NCBI RefSeq assembly: GCF_021991925.1
Contig: NZ_RXZI01000001.1
Span: forward strand, 124,001-188,000
DNA length: 64,000 bases
From: Sutcliffiella horikoshii
GTDB taxonomy: Bacteria > Bacillota > Bacilli > Bacillales > Bacillaceae_I
Direction of reading: 5' to 3'
A program made the translations under genes and the position numbers. Position 1 is the first letter of the stretch. The number at the start of each line of letters is the position of its first letter. Below, in pieces: positions 40,657 through 49,424 of the stretch. Below the pieces are notes generated by a model, which had not been told where the DNA came from, searched no databases, and worked only from the letters and a program-made list of their open reading frames with translations.

Positions 40657-41649
40657 ATGATTAGTGAATATGTAAGACTTTTTAAAGCGCGGGGGTATAT
40701 GAAAAGAAATTTACCCTTCCTATATAGTTGGCATGCCTATGTTGGGTATGAGTTGGATTTATATGAGGCTTTCAAGAAACCAAAGACCATCATGGAAGTG
40801 GCTCAGGAACAAGAATTGAAGGAAGACCTTTTAAAAAGATGGGTGGAGGTTGGTGGTGTCATTGGTTATTTGAAAAAGAAATCCAAGGAACGCTACCAGA
40901 CGGTCCAAAAGTTCATGGTGCCATCAAGTAAGCATAACCCCCGATCAACTGGGGTGCTATTGAAAGAAATGATGGAGCTTCATATACCTACCCTCATAAA
41001 ATATCCAAAAATGATGAAAACCGACAAGAAGGAGCAGTTTAATCAAAAAGAGCATGGAATGGTGGTCGCGCAGACTTCCTCGCTCCTTGAACAATTGGCC
41101 ATTCCTCGGGTGATGAAAGTCATGAAGAAAGCCAAACCGAAGAAAGTAGTGGATGTCGGGTGCGGCAGTGGTGGGTACTTGTTGAAGCTTTCGCAAAAGT
41201 TTCCGAAAGCGAAGATGCTCGGAATTGAGCTCAACGAAGATGTGGCAGAAGAAGCGAGCAAAAATTGTCAAAACCAAGAGCAGGTAGAGATCGTCTGTAA
41301 AGATGTACATCAGTGGTCACCTGATGAAAAAGTGGATTTTGTCATGTTGAACAATATTCTACATTATATATCTCCGGATGACCGGATTGAATTATTCAAG
41401 AAAATAAGCGGGTGGCTCCTGCCAAAAGGAACATTATCGGTGGTCTCACCTATTCATAATTCAAAGCACGGCGGCCAGTTTTCTAGTGTGTTTAACAGCT
41501 TCTTTACCGCCTTTGATAATTTGTACCCACTTCCTTCCGAGAAGGATCTCAAAGACCTGGCTGATGAGGCGGGGCTGAAAGTGGAAAAATTGCAGCCGGT
41601 CATCAAAGAGGGTGGCTGGTATCAAATAACCTTTACGAAATTAAAATAG
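40657..41649 (+). CDS. Class I SAM-dependent methyltransferase, O-methyltransferase-like
   Basis: A 330-residue protein. Residues 1-130 form a helical dimerisation/wHTH-like region like those of small-molecule O-methyltransferases (GYELDLYEAFKKPKTIMEVAQ). The SAM site VVDVGCGSGGYLLKLS is near residue 165 and acidic loop LGIELNEDVAEEAS follows; FVMLNNILHYIS is motif post-II. It begins two bases after the monooxygenase stop and is surely co-transcribed with it. Together they could hydroxylate and methylate an aromatic or isoprenoid quinone. Confidence 0.88.
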   Translation: MISEYVRLFKARGYMKRNLPFLYSWHAYVGYELDLYEAFKKPKTIMEVAQEQELKEDLLKRWVEVGGVIGYLKKKSKERYQTVQKFMVPSSKHNPRSTGVLLKEMMELHIPTLIKYPKMMKTDKKEQFNQKEHGMVVAQTSSLLEQLAIPRVMKVMKKAKPKKVVDVGCGSGGYLLKLSQKFPKAKMLGIELNEDVAEEASKNCQNQEQVEIVCKDVHQWSPDEKVDFVMLNNILHYISPDDRIELFKKISGWLLPKGTLSVVSPIHNSKHGGQFSSVFNSFFTAFDNLYPLPSEKDLKDLADEAGLKVEKLQPVIKEGGWYQITFTKLK

Positions 41650-41658
41650 CTTTTGATA

Positions 41659-41704
41659 GAAGGGCTCTACGCGGAAGGGGAATTCCGACGTAAAGCTCTT
41701 TTTT
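41659..41704 (+). terminator. Terminator of the monooxygenase-methyltransferase pair
   Basis: GGGCTCTACGCGGAA pairs with TTCCGACGTAAAGCTC with few mismatches, followed by TTTTTT. Confidence 0.85.
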
Positions 41705-41805
41705 ATGGTCTAATAATCCTCTACTAGAATAGTTTTCCTTATCCTTCTAATAAAAGGAAAACTCGTAATAATCCCTTAATATACCCGTTATGTACGTAAC
41801 TAAAA

Positions 41806-41822
41806 TGTTATTCTACTGTTCT
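41806..41822 (+). promoter_or_regulatory. WalR-like half-site pair upstream of the LysM-3D gene
   Basis: TGTTAT and TGTTCT separated by five bases (consensus TGTWAH-N5-TGTWAH, one mismatch in the second half). The regulator WalR controls yocH-type autolysins in Bacillus. The site is 64 bases before the start codon. Confidence 0.5.
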
Positions 41823-41885
41823 TTAAAACTAGTAAAACCATGTTATGATGGTAGCATTGAGTCAAATACATAGGAGGTATTTAGT

Positions 41886-42827
41886 ATGAAAAAGACCATG
41901 GTATCTTTGGTAACAGCAGCGGCCCTTGCAGGCACGTTTAGTTTAGGTGCGAATGCCTCTGCTGCAGAAGTAACGGTAAAAAAAGGCGATACGCTTTGGG
42001 ACATCGCTAAAGCAAATAACATATCAGTAGAACAAATAAAAGAATGGAATGGACTTTCAAGTAACGTTATCCACCCGCAAGATCAATTGAAAGTAGCATT
42101 ATCTGAACGCTACAAAATTGAAAAGGGAGATACGTTATGGGGAATTTCTCAGAACTATGAAGGTGTAACTTATCAGAAGCTAGCAGAATGGAATTCCATT
42201 GCTAACCCTGATTTAATCTACGCAGGGGACGAGCTGGTAATCTATGTGGATGGAAAGCCTGTCCCAGTCGAAGCACCGGCAGAAGAACCACCAGCTGAAG
42301 AGCCAGTAACAGAAGAACCAGCAGAAGAAGCACCGGCAGAAGAACCTGTAACAGAGGAACCAGCAGAAGAAGCACCGGCAGAAGAACCTGTAACAGAGGA
42401 ACCAGCAGAAGAAGCACCGGCAGAAGAACCTGTAACAGAAGCACCAGCAGAAGAAGCACCAGCAGAAGAAGCGCCAGCTGAAGAGCCTGCAGAAGAACCT
42501 GCTCAAGAAGAAGAAACAGCGGCTGATCCAGAAGTAGCGCAGGAGTTAACAGTCACGGCAACTGCTTATACGGCTACTTGTGAAGGTTGCTCCGGTATCA
42601 CTGCAACTGGAATCAACCTATTAGAAAACCCTGACATGAAAGTGATTTCTGTTGATCCAGATGTTATTCCTTTAGGATCTAAAGTTTGGGTTGAAGGTTA
42701 TGGTGAAGCAATCGCAGGAGATACTGGTGGAGCAATCAAAGGAAACAAAATTGATATTTTCATCCCAAAATACGAAGATGCAGTTAACTATGGTGTACAA
42801 GAAGTTCAAGTAAAAGTTTATAAGTAA
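41886..42827 (+). CDS. Secreted cell wall protein with two LysM repeats and a 3D domain (YocH-like)
   Basis: A 313-residue exported protein. A signal peptide (about residues 1-26, ending ANASAAEV) is followed by LysM 1 ([21 protein letters not shown]), LysM 2 ([17 protein letters not shown]), a 100-residue Pro/Ala/Glu linker and a C-terminal 3D domain from [17 protein letters not shown] to the end, with the Asp catalytic set ([15 protein letters not shown]). It probably cleaves or remodels peptidoglycan like YocH. The linker varies by 42-base repeats. AGGAGGT precedes the ATG. Confidence 0.93.
   Translation: MKKTMVSLVTAAALAGTFSLGANASAAEVTVKKGDTLWDIAKANNISVEQIKEWNGLSSNVIHPQDQLKVALSERYKIEKGDTLWGISQNYEGVTYQKLAEWNSIANPDLIYAGDELVIYVDGKPVPVEAPAEEPPAEEPVTEEPAEEAPAEEPVTEEPAEEAPAEEPVTEEPAEEAPAEEPVTEAPAEEAPAEEAPAEEPAEEPAQEEETAADPEVAQELTVTATAYTATCEGCSGITATGINLLENPDMKVISVDPDVIPLGSKVWVEGYGEAIAGDTGGAIKGNKIDIFIPKYEDAVNYGVQEVQVKVYK
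42310..42440 (+). repeat. 42-base tandem repeats encoding an acidic Pro/Ala/Glu linker
   Basis: Three near-identical 42-base units encode [14 protein letters not shown]. The period is a multiple of three, so length changes remain in frame. On the minus strand it creates artefactual Leu- and Cys-rich frames. Confidence 0.85.
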
Positions 42828-42835
42828 TAGAAAGG

Positions 42836-42872
42836 AAGGGGCTGCTCGATGGAATTGGGTAGCCTCTTTTTT
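42836..42872 (+). terminator. Terminator of the LysM-3D gene
   Basis: AGGGGCTGC and GGTAGCCTCT pair imperfectly across a 14-base loop, followed by TTTTTT. Confidence 0.75.
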
Positions 42873-43009
42873 GTGGCTTTTTTATGGGGGTTTGCTTCCG
42901 ATACAAAATTCATTTTTTTCAAGGTAAAAGATAAAATAACCTTCCCTACTAGTAGTTTTTCCGTTAAAATATGAGAATATTTCTAACTATCTAACAGAGA
43001 GAGGGAATT

Positions 43010-43819
43010 ATGATGATTAGAAGACTGACACAAGAGGACCACGAAGTATGCTTTACTTTTCTGGGGGAACAAGCGGCCGAAAACTTGTTTATCATCGGGG
43101 ATATCGAGGCTTATGGCTATGAAAAGGATTTTCAGAAGCTGTGGGGAGAATTTAATGCAGCCGGCCAGCTTATCGCCGTCTTGCTTAAATATGAAGATAA
43201 TTATATTCCTTATGCCAAAGGAACCTTTGATGCAGAGGGCTTTGCAAACATCATGCTGAATGATCCAAAATTCAATATGATGTCAGGGTTGAAAGAGGTT
43301 ACGGCTCAGATTGAACCTTTTGTGACACATCTTTTAAAGAGAAAAAGACAGACCTATTATGCGAAATGCACGGCCCTCTCAAATGAATTGCAAGCAACGG
43401 TGGATACTTCCCTTATCCAACAGGCCACTCCACAAGATGCCGAAAGACTTGTCGAGTTATTGAATGCCATTCCTGAATTCAGTGAATCCAAGATCACGGT
43501 GGAAAGAAAGAGGCGTGGACTTGAGGATGGTGTTTCCCGCTCCTTTTTTATAGAGGAAGAAGGAAGAATGGCTTCTACTGCTTCAACAACAGCAGAAAAC
43601 TCACTTTCTGCGATGGTAGTTGGCGTTGCGACATTGGAAGAATTCAAGAAGAAAGGATATGCGACACAATGTATGATTAAACTATGTGACCAACTTCTAG
43701 GAGAGGGAAAAGAATTGTGTCTTTTCTATGATAATCCAAACGCAGGTGCAATCTATAAGAGAATTGGATTTCAAGATATCGGATTTTGGATGATGTATTC
43801 ATTTAATGAACAAGGGTAG
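43010..43819 (+). CDS. GNAT family acetyltransferase
   Basis: A 269-residue protein with a GNAT domain in its C-terminal half: SAMVVGVATLEEFKKKGYATQCMIKLC gives the acetyl-CoA loop (KKKGYAT) and GKELCLFYDNPNAGAIYKRIGF is motif B. Residues 1-140 form a divergent N-terminal acetyltransferase-like half. Two adjacent ATG start codons exist (43010/43013) after AGAGAGGG. Substrate unknown. Confidence 0.85.
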   Translation: MMIRRLTQEDHEVCFTFLGEQAAENLFIIGDIEAYGYEKDFQKLWGEFNAAGQLIAVLLKYEDNYIPYAKGTFDAEGFANIMLNDPKFNMMSGLKEVTAQIEPFVTHLLKRKRQTYYAKCTALSNELQATVDTSLIQQATPQDAERLVELLNAIPEFSESKITVERKRRGLEDGVSRSFFIEEEGRMASTASTTAENSLSAMVVGVATLEEFKKKGYATQCMIKLCDQLLGEGKELCLFYDNPNAGAIYKRIGFQDIGFWMMYSFNEQG

Positions 43820-43930
43820 AAATTTACAGATTGGCATATCACTCCATCGCATGCCAACCAAATAGTTTTAGCAAGTTGCTAAAGTGGAATAAGGTAATAG
43901 GCAACTTATAAAATAAAACGGGGCGATAGG

Positions 43931-44671
43931 ATGAATCTAAAAGAGGAAGCACGCTACTGGAAAGAGCAGATAGATATCAATAAGATATGGGCACCGGGGC
44001 TGCTTATCCTTACCGGGGTTGGATTAATGATCACGGCAACGGTTGTGTTCTTTGAATTGGCTGAGGATGTGTGGGAGCAGGAAAAATTCAAATTTGACTC
44101 TGTCATCATGGACTATTTGCAATCCGTTGAAAGTACGACATTAACCAATGTATTCAAGATGATTACTGAAACTGGTTCAGTTTGGTGGATAACGGCTGCT
44201 AGCATATTTACGGTGCTATTCCTGTGGCTAAGAAAGCGGGATGTGCTTGGTGTCCTCTTTTTTGTTTTGGCCATTGCTGGTGGTGGTAGTTTCATCTTTG
44301 TATTAAAATACTTCTTTCAGCGGGAGCGCCCCTCCTTGGCTCCGGAATATGATGGGAATGGTTATAGCTTTCCAAGTGGGCATGCATTGGGTAGTTTTAT
44401 CTTATACGGGTTTATCATCTATTTGATTGGAAGGGAAAAACGCTTTTTTAAAGTGAGGATGCTTGCAATTGCTTTGTTGTCCCTCCTAATCATTAGTGTT
44501 GGTCTTAGTAGGGTGTATCTCCAGGTCCATTTTCCAAGTGATATATTGGCAGGCTATGCGGTCGGATTGATATGGTTAATATGTTGCATATTCTCGATGG
44601 AAATGATGAAAGTATATCGGGATAAGGATAAGCGTGCATATCTTTCAGACCTTATCCATCATAGGAAATAA
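43931..44671 (+). CDS. PAP2 family phosphatase
   Basis: A 246-residue membrane protein with about six helices and the phosphatase signature KYFFQRERPSLAP, YSFPSGHALGSFIL and SRVYLQVHFPSDILAGYAVGL. It is a phosphatidic-acid/undecaprenyl-diphosphate phosphatase type enzyme facing the outside. An undecaprenyl diphosphate or lipid phosphate substrate is likely. The ribosome site is weak (GGGGCGATAGG). Stands alone. Confidence 0.92.
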   Translation: MNLKEEARYWKEQIDINKIWAPGLLILTGVGLMITATVVFFELAEDVWEQEKFKFDSVIMDYLQSVESTTLTNVFKMITETGSVWWITAASIFTVLFLWLRKRDVLGVLFFVLAIAGGGSFIFVLKYFFQRERPSLAPEYDGNGYSFPSGHALGSFILYGFIIYLIGREKRFFKVRMLAIALLSLLIISVGLSRVYLQVHFPSDILAGYAVGLIWLICCIFSMEMMKVYRDKDKRAYLSDLIHHRK

Positions 44672-44675
44672 AAAA

Positions 44676-44702
44676 AGAACGGTCCCAAATGGGGGCCGTT
44701 CT
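44676..44702. terminator. Bidirectional terminator
   Basis: AGAACGGTCCC pairs with GGGGCCGTTCT between the convergent PAP2 and lipoprotein genes. Confidence 0.88.
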
Positions 44703-45300
44703 ATTTCATTTGGTTCTCCACTTCTTCATGGAATCTATCTCTCACCTCTTCCACATCAGGTGTATCGTATTCTTCATGTAACACAAGTTGTAGTTTCTCC
44801 ATTACCATTGTTTGTTCATATAAATCCCTATCATACTCATGGTTTAGTTCCGCGAGGGTCAAATCTAGTGCTTCAGCGTACGCTTTTTGCTGAGGGAACT
44901 CACTTTGATCTGGTCCTTCCTCTATCCATGCATCAAGTTCTTCTTCTGAAATGGAAATGTCGTATATATTTTGTGCTAAAGCCATAAAAGTTTCGTAATA
45001 CTTAAGGTTATACTCTGCTTTTTCCAATGCTTCCTCTTTAGTTAAATCTCTTTTATTCATAAGTCTTTCATCACCTACTGCGCGAATCACCCATTTCTCC
45101 AAAAGCGGATTGTCAATGTTCATATTTTGGACGCGATCAACGATATGTTCCATGATAGGTTTGTATTCTTCGTAGGAAAGCTCGGTGCCGGCAAATAATC
45201 CATCTAAGGGTCCCGGCTCATTTGTCTCTTTTTGTTCCCCGCAGGCTGTTAACAATACGAGCGAACAGACGATAATAGAGATAACTAGTTGTTTTTTCAT
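44701..45300 (-). CDS. Lipoprotein with SurA-N-like helical region
   Basis: About 199 residues. The leader ends in the lipobox LLTAC at about residue 20. KEEALEKAEYNLKYYETFMALAQ, then DISISEEELDAWIEEGPDQSEF and EHEYDRDLYEQTMVMEKLQL are like the helical SurA/PrsA N-terminal region, without the parvulin domain. ATG at 45300 follows AGGTGAG; TTG 45303 is in frame. It may be a chaperone-like lipoprotein; function not shown. Confidence 0.75.
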   Translation of the reverse strand: MKKQLVISIIVCSLVLLTACGEQKETNEPGPLDGLFAGTELSYEEYKPIMEHIVDRVQNMNIDNPLLEKWVIRAVGDERLMNKRDLTKEEALEKAEYNLKYYETFMALAQNIYDISISEEELDAWIEEGPDQSEFPQQKAYAEALDLTLAELNHEYDRDLYEQTMVMEKLQLVLHEEYDTPDVEEVRDRFHEEVENQMK

Positions 45301-45400
45301 CAATTCTCACCTATTGGTTTTTCTTTTATCCTACCAATAAACAAGGTGAAGGGCAAAGCTTATAGTAAGAGGGCATGACATATTGGGAGTGAGGACTTTG

Positions 45401-45964
45401 TTGAAATTTATCTCTGCATGTATGATGGTTTCTATCGTTGGGGTCATCGGCTATCATTATTATGATTATGTGGATGGGGGATCTTTGTTTTCTTCGACCA
45501 CACTAGCAAGTGTACAGGAGATCGATCATCAGGAATATGAGGATGATATTATATATCAGGAAAATAGGGAGAAAACTACTTTAGAAGTTATTTCAGTCCA
45601 GCATAAATATTTGAATAATGTGACAGGGTGGGGAGGTGCTGACACGGTCAACCTCCGCAACTTGAAAACGTCGGATGAATGGAAAGAGTTGAAGGCGGCC
45701 GTCAATTGGCTGAAAGCGGAGGGATTTGCTCCATCCAAAGTATGGAATGACATGGAAAACGCCAATGCGCTTATTACCCTTGTTGAAAGAAATGAAGATA
45801 GAACGGCTCTGAAATATTTACACCGTATCTTTCATGATCTGGATGTAACACTCAACGAAATCACCGAAGAACAAGGCGAAACCAACATCTGGGGCGTTAC
45901 ACATGCATTGGGCAACAACCGTGAAATCCGAAGAATCAATAACTATCTGAAGCAAAACTTTTAG
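45401..45964 (+). CDS. DUF6241-like exported protein
   Basis: A 187-residue protein with an N-terminal membrane segment (KFISACMMVSIVGVIGYHYY) and an extracytoplasmic helical domain with KYLNNVTGWGGADTVNL and LKYLHRIFHDLDVTLNE. The pattern matches a family of Bacillus proteins grouped as DUF6241. TTG at 45401 with GAGG six bases upstream. Function unknown. Confidence 0.68.
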   Translation: MKFISACMMVSIVGVIGYHYYDYVDGGSLFSSTTLASVQEIDHQEYEDDIIYQENREKTTLEVISVQHKYLNNVTGWGGADTVNLRNLKTSDEWKELKAAVNWLKAEGFAPSKVWNDMENANALITLVERNEDRTALKYLHRIFHDLDVTLNEITEEQGETNIWGVTHALGNNREIRRINNYLKQNF

Positions 45965-46145
45965 GCGAACCATCAAGAATGAAGAACAACAACAATATAT
46001 AGTTTTTGAACACCCAGAAGCGGAAACGATAACCGCTTCTTCTTTTTTACAAAAAATTCGAATAATTTGTTAAATAAACAAAGGTTTTTGTCCATATCTG
46101 TAGAATTAGTAAATGAATGTGAAAGGAGAGAAGGAGGAATCCGTC

Positions 46146-46373
46146 GTGAAAATCACAGAATTTATGGGAAATAAAGTGTGCACACTGATCATGGAATCAG
46201 AAGGACATAAAGTGAAAATCGAATTTATGTATTCCGAAATGCATCCAGAAATTCTTGACTATAGTTTCCGAATCAATGGTAATCCTTCCTTGCCTACCAG
46301 AAATAAAGTGAATGATCTTGCAGAAAAGAAAATGCAGGACCTGTTTATTGAATTGACTCATAATGTACTTTAA
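46146..46373 (+). CDS. Small protein of unknown function
   Basis: A 75-residue protein (VKITEFMGNKVCTLIMESE onward) with alternating strands and a C-terminal helix; no signal or membrane segment. GTG at 46146 has AAGGAGG eight bases upstream. It lies 99 bases before the kynureninase gene with a terminator between them, so it is not part of that operon. Unrecognised. Confidence 0.65.
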   Translation: MKITEFMGNKVCTLIMESEGHKVKIEFMYSEMHPEILDYSFRINGNPSLPTRNKVNDLAEKKMQDLFIELTHNVL

Positions 46374-46400
46374 AGGACTCTTTATGGGGGTCCTTTTTTT
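46373..46400 (+). terminator. Terminator
   Basis: AAAGGACTC and GGGTCCTTT pair, followed by TTTTTTG, between the small gene and kynU. Confidence 0.8.
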
Positions 46401-46472
46401 TGAGGAAATTCCCTATGTCAAACTTTATAGAAAAATGAGATAATACGCTTGAAAGCAAAGGGGGAATACATA

Positions 46473-47744
46473 ATGACAATATTAATGGAAGAGATCAAAA
46501 AATGGGATGAAGAGGATATCTTAAAGGAATATCGTAGCGAATTTTATATAAAAGAAGGCTCCATTTATATGGACGGAAACTCCCTGGGACTCTTATCGAA
46601 AAGAGCGGAGGCTTCGTTATTGAGCCTGTTGGACTCGTGGAAAAATCTTGCAATAGATGGATGGACAAGCGGGGGAGAGCCTTGGTTCTATTTTGCTGAA
46701 AAGCTTGGGGAGTTAAGTGCACCGTTGGTTGGAGCGAAAAAAGAAGAGGTGATGGTGACTGGTTCCACAACGAGTAACCTGCATCAGTTACTGGCAACAT
46801 TCTTTCATCCGGAAGGGAAAAGGACGAAAATTGTTGCGGATGAATTGAATTTTCCATCTGATATCTATGCCATTCAGAGTATCCTGAAGTTGAAAGGGTT
46901 AGATCCACAAGAATATCTCATAAGAGTGAAAAGTAGAGATGGGCATACCATCAACGAAGAGGATATCATCCAATCCTTGAATGAAGAGGTTGCTGTGCTC
47001 GTATTACCTACTGTGCTATACCGGAGCGGCCAGCTTTTCGATATCAAAAAAATTACGAAGGCAGCCCAAGACAAAGGGATACTCGTCGGGTGGGATGGTT
47101 GCCATTCTGTTGGTGCCATACCGCATGAGTTCCACAAGTGGGGAGTGGATTTTGCCTATTGGTGCAATTATAAATATCTTAATGCCGGTCCTGGTGGAGT
47201 TGGTGCCCTATTTGTTCATGAAAAGCATTTTGATAAAACACCGGGTTTAACAGGCTGGTTTGGGTCTGATAAACAGAAACAGTTTGATATGGAACACACA
47301 TTTACCGCCGCAGCTACAAGCGGGGCATATCAGATTGGGACCCCTCATATTTTGAGCATGGCACCTTTGCTCGGTTCATTACAAATGTTTGGAGAAATAG
47401 GCATGGATAAAATTCGTCAAAAATCCCTGCACCAGACAAGGGTTTTGATGGAACTGATTGGTCAAGAGCTAACTGGATTTGGTTTCCAACTTATCAATCC
47501 AAAAGAGGATGCTCGTCGTGGAGGTCATGTCAGCCTCGAGCATCCCGAGGCCGCCCGGATCTGTAAATCTTTGAAAGAGCTGGGAGTTGTACCGGATTTC
47601 CGTAAACCGAATATCATTCGACTCGCACCCATTGCTTTATACACAACGTACAGAGATGTATATGAGACGGTCCAAATAATAAAGCAGATTATGCAAGATA
47701 AGCATTATGAAAAACACTCGAATGAACGGGAAGTAGTGGCATAA
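46473..47744 (+). CDS. kynU: Kynureninase
   Basis: A 423-residue PLP enzyme that cleaves kynurenine to anthranilate and alanine. The N-terminus [15 protein letters not shown] is the family motif; the PLP Lys is in [13 protein letters not shown] near residue 230, and [15 protein letters not shown] supplies Asp/His ligands, all as expected for PLP fold type I. Length fits the family (about 420). ATG at 46473 has AAAGGGGGA upstream. The kynB gene follows after 15 bases. No tryptophan dioxygenase (kynA) lies in the window. Confidence 0.95.
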   Translation: MTILMEEIKKWDEEDILKEYRSEFYIKEGSIYMDGNSLGLLSKRAEASLLSLLDSWKNLAIDGWTSGGEPWFYFAEKLGELSAPLVGAKKEEVMVTGSTTSNLHQLLATFFHPEGKRTKIVADELNFPSDIYAIQSILKLKGLDPQEYLIRVKSRDGHTINEEDIIQSLNEEVAVLVLPTVLYRSGQLFDIKKITKAAQDKGILVGWDGCHSVGAIPHEFHKWGVDFAYWCNYKYLNAGPGGVGALFVHEKHFDKTPGLTGWFGSDKQKQFDMEHTFTAAATSGAYQIGTPHILSMAPLLGSLQMFGEIGMDKIRQKSLHQTRVLMELIGQELTGFGFQLINPKEDARRGGHVSLEHPEAARICKSLKELGVVPDFRKPNIIRLAPIALYTTYRDVYETVQIIKQIMQDKHYEKHSNEREVVA

Positions 47745-47759
47745 GGAGGAGGCAAATCA

Positions 47760-48383
47760 ATGAACGTATTTGATATATCAAGACCACTTAGTGAGAACAC
47801 ACCTACATGGCCAGGGGATACTCCCTTCAGCTACAATGTTAACTGGTCCAAGCAACACACAGGCTCTGTAAATGTGGGAAGTGTGAAAATGAGTGTCCAT
47901 ACGGCAACACATGTGGATGCGCCATTTCATTTTGATGATAAAGGAAAAAGAATGGATGAGTTGGATCTCTCCATCTTCATGGGTCAAGCCATTGTAGTAG
48001 ATGTCAGTCAATATGAGACAGTCGAGTTGAGCCATGTAGAAGAGACTATTTCCCAACATCCATCAAAGCGGATCCTATTCAAAACAAATGCTTGGGTAAA
48101 GAAAGAGGAGTTTCCCACTGAAATACCAACTCTATCCGTCGACGTGGTGAAGTTACTGGAAAGACTGCAAATACCTCTCATCGGTGTCGATCTCCCGAGT
48201 GTTGATAATCTCGACAGCAAGGAATTGCCGATTCATCACGCCTTGCATCAAGCAAATATTTGCATCCTCGAAGGGTTAGATTTGACAGAAGTGGAAGAAG
48301 GGGAGTACGAACTGATTGCTCTACCATTAAAGCTCAAAGGTACAGACGGAAGCCCAGTAAGAGCGATATTAAAGAAGAATTAA
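47760..48383 (+). CDS. kynB: Kynurenine formamidase
   Basis: A 207-residue cyclase-family (PF04199) metallo-hydrolase that cleaves N-formylkynurenine. FDISRPLSENTPTWPGDTPF opens the family domain and HTATHVDAPFHF near residue 50 gives the HxxxHxDxxxH metal ligands. DLPSVDNLDSKELPIHHAL is the typical C-terminal motif. It lies 15 bases after kynU with AAGGAGG between them; both belong to tryptophan catabolism. Any kynA gene must be elsewhere. Confidence 0.95.
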   Translation: MNVFDISRPLSENTPTWPGDTPFSYNVNWSKQHTGSVNVGSVKMSVHTATHVDAPFHFDDKGKRMDELDLSIFMGQAIVVDVSQYETVELSHVEETISQHPSKRILFKTNAWVKKEEFPTEIPTLSVDVVKLLERLQIPLIGVDLPSVDNLDSKELPIHHALHQANICILEGLDLTEVEEGEYELIALPLKLKGTDGSPVRAILKKN

Positions 48384-48405
48384 TTTTTCATATAAACCGG
48401 CTCCC

Positions 48406-48534
48406 CCTGTTGACAGTAGTGGAGGGTGTTCGACTCCTGCAGGAGGTAGCGGTAGGTTGAGACCCCGCAACGAAGTGAGGATGCTCAAGCACACGCCCCG
48501 CGGAAAGCGAACACCCGGAACGAAAGTCAACAGG
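48406..48534 (-). repeat. Dispersed ~130-bp repeat, copy 5 (inverted)
   Basis: In reverse orientation to copies 1-3: CCGCGGAAAGCGAA is the complement of the shared TTCGCTTTCCGCGG, and GGTTGAGACCCCGCAACGAAGTGAGG and CTCCTGCAGG are present. The ends CCTGTTGAC and GTCAACAGG are perfect inverted repeats. It lies just after kynB. Confidence 0.88.
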
Positions 48535-48627
48535 AGTTTAACAGAAAACATACATGAACTACCAAAATTTGCTTTCCCCTCCATGTTTTCATACAATAGA
48601 CCTAATCTATTTAGGTGAGGGTCAAAC

Positions 48628-49350
48628 ATGAAAAAATGGCAAAAAAACACACTAGTTACCATAGGTATCATTATTAGTGTAATAGCAGCAGCTTGTATAT
48701 ACCTGCTTGCTACACCTTATAAATTAGTCGATCAAGAAAGTATGGAGTCCACAGAAACAGTGGTGGTAAAGGAAGATAGCGGTTGGATCAGTTTTTTTCC
48801 GACAAAAGAGAATGATGAAATAGGGGTCATTTTTTACCCTGGCGGTAGAGTGGAGGCGGCAGCATATGCCCCAATCGCCAAAATGGCCGCTGAAGAAGGT
48901 GTACCATTTATTATAGCTAAGATGCCACTTCATCTCGCAGTTTTAAATCCTAATAAAGCTGATAAAGTAATAAAGAGATTTGGTGACAGAGAATGGGTTA
49001 TTGCTGGTCATTCCCTTGGTGGCGCAATGGCAGCGAGATATGTAAAAAATAACCCTGATAAGGTAACAGGCCTTATTCTAATGGCTGCCTACCCTCCTGA
49101 AGCCGATGACCTATCTTCCTTTAAGGGGGATGTTATCACGATAGAAGGTCAACTTGATGGTGTGATTGATGAAATCGCCCTGACAGAAGGAGATGCACGA
49201 TTACCATCCCAGACCTATACCATTATCATCCAGGGGGGCAATCATTCACAGTTTGGTGATTACGGATTGCAAACAGGGGATAATAAAGCGGAGATTTCGA
49301 AAGAGGAACAATGGAAACGAGTGGTCCAAGGTGTTGTAAGGAGCTTTTAA
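48628..49350 (+). CDS. Membrane-anchored alpha/beta hydrolase
   Basis: A 240-residue alpha/beta hydrolase. An N-terminal helix (residues 8-30, IGIIISVIAAACIYLLA) anchors it; GVIFYPGGRVEAAAYAP is the oxyanion region, VIAGHSLGGAMAARYV near 122 the nucleophile elbow, and QGGNHSQFGDYG near 210 the catalytic His. GGNHSQFGDYG is typical of the dienelactone-like group in Firmicutes. Substrate unknown. Starts at ATG 48628 with GGTGAGGG upstream. Confidence 0.88.
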   Translation: MKKWQKNTLVTIGIIISVIAAACIYLLATPYKLVDQESMESTETVVVKEDSGWISFFPTKENDEIGVIFYPGGRVEAAAYAPIAKMAAEEGVPFIIAKMPLHLAVLNPNKADKVIKRFGDREWVIAGHSLGGAMAARYVKNNPDKVTGLILMAAYPPEADDLSSFKGDVITIEGQLDGVIDEIALTEGDARLPSQTYTIIIQGGNHSQFGDYGLQTGDNKAEISKEEQWKRVVQGVVRSF

Positions 49351-49382
49351 TCACTCGTTCTATTCCTAACCATTTCAAAAAG

Positions 49383-49424
49383 GAGTTGGGACAGGGGAAA
49401 ATCCTGTTCCAACTCTTCTTTTTA
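49383..49424. terminator. Bidirectional terminator
   Basis: GAGTTGGGACAGG pairs with CCTGTTCCAACTC, followed by TTCTTTTT, between the hydrolase gene and gerAC-type gene. Confidence 0.92.

Noticed and set aside
42202-42506. Leu-rich and Cys/Phe-rich minus-strand frames
   Set aside because: They are reverse readings of the Pro/Ala/Glu repeat in the LysM-3D gene and consist of short repeats.
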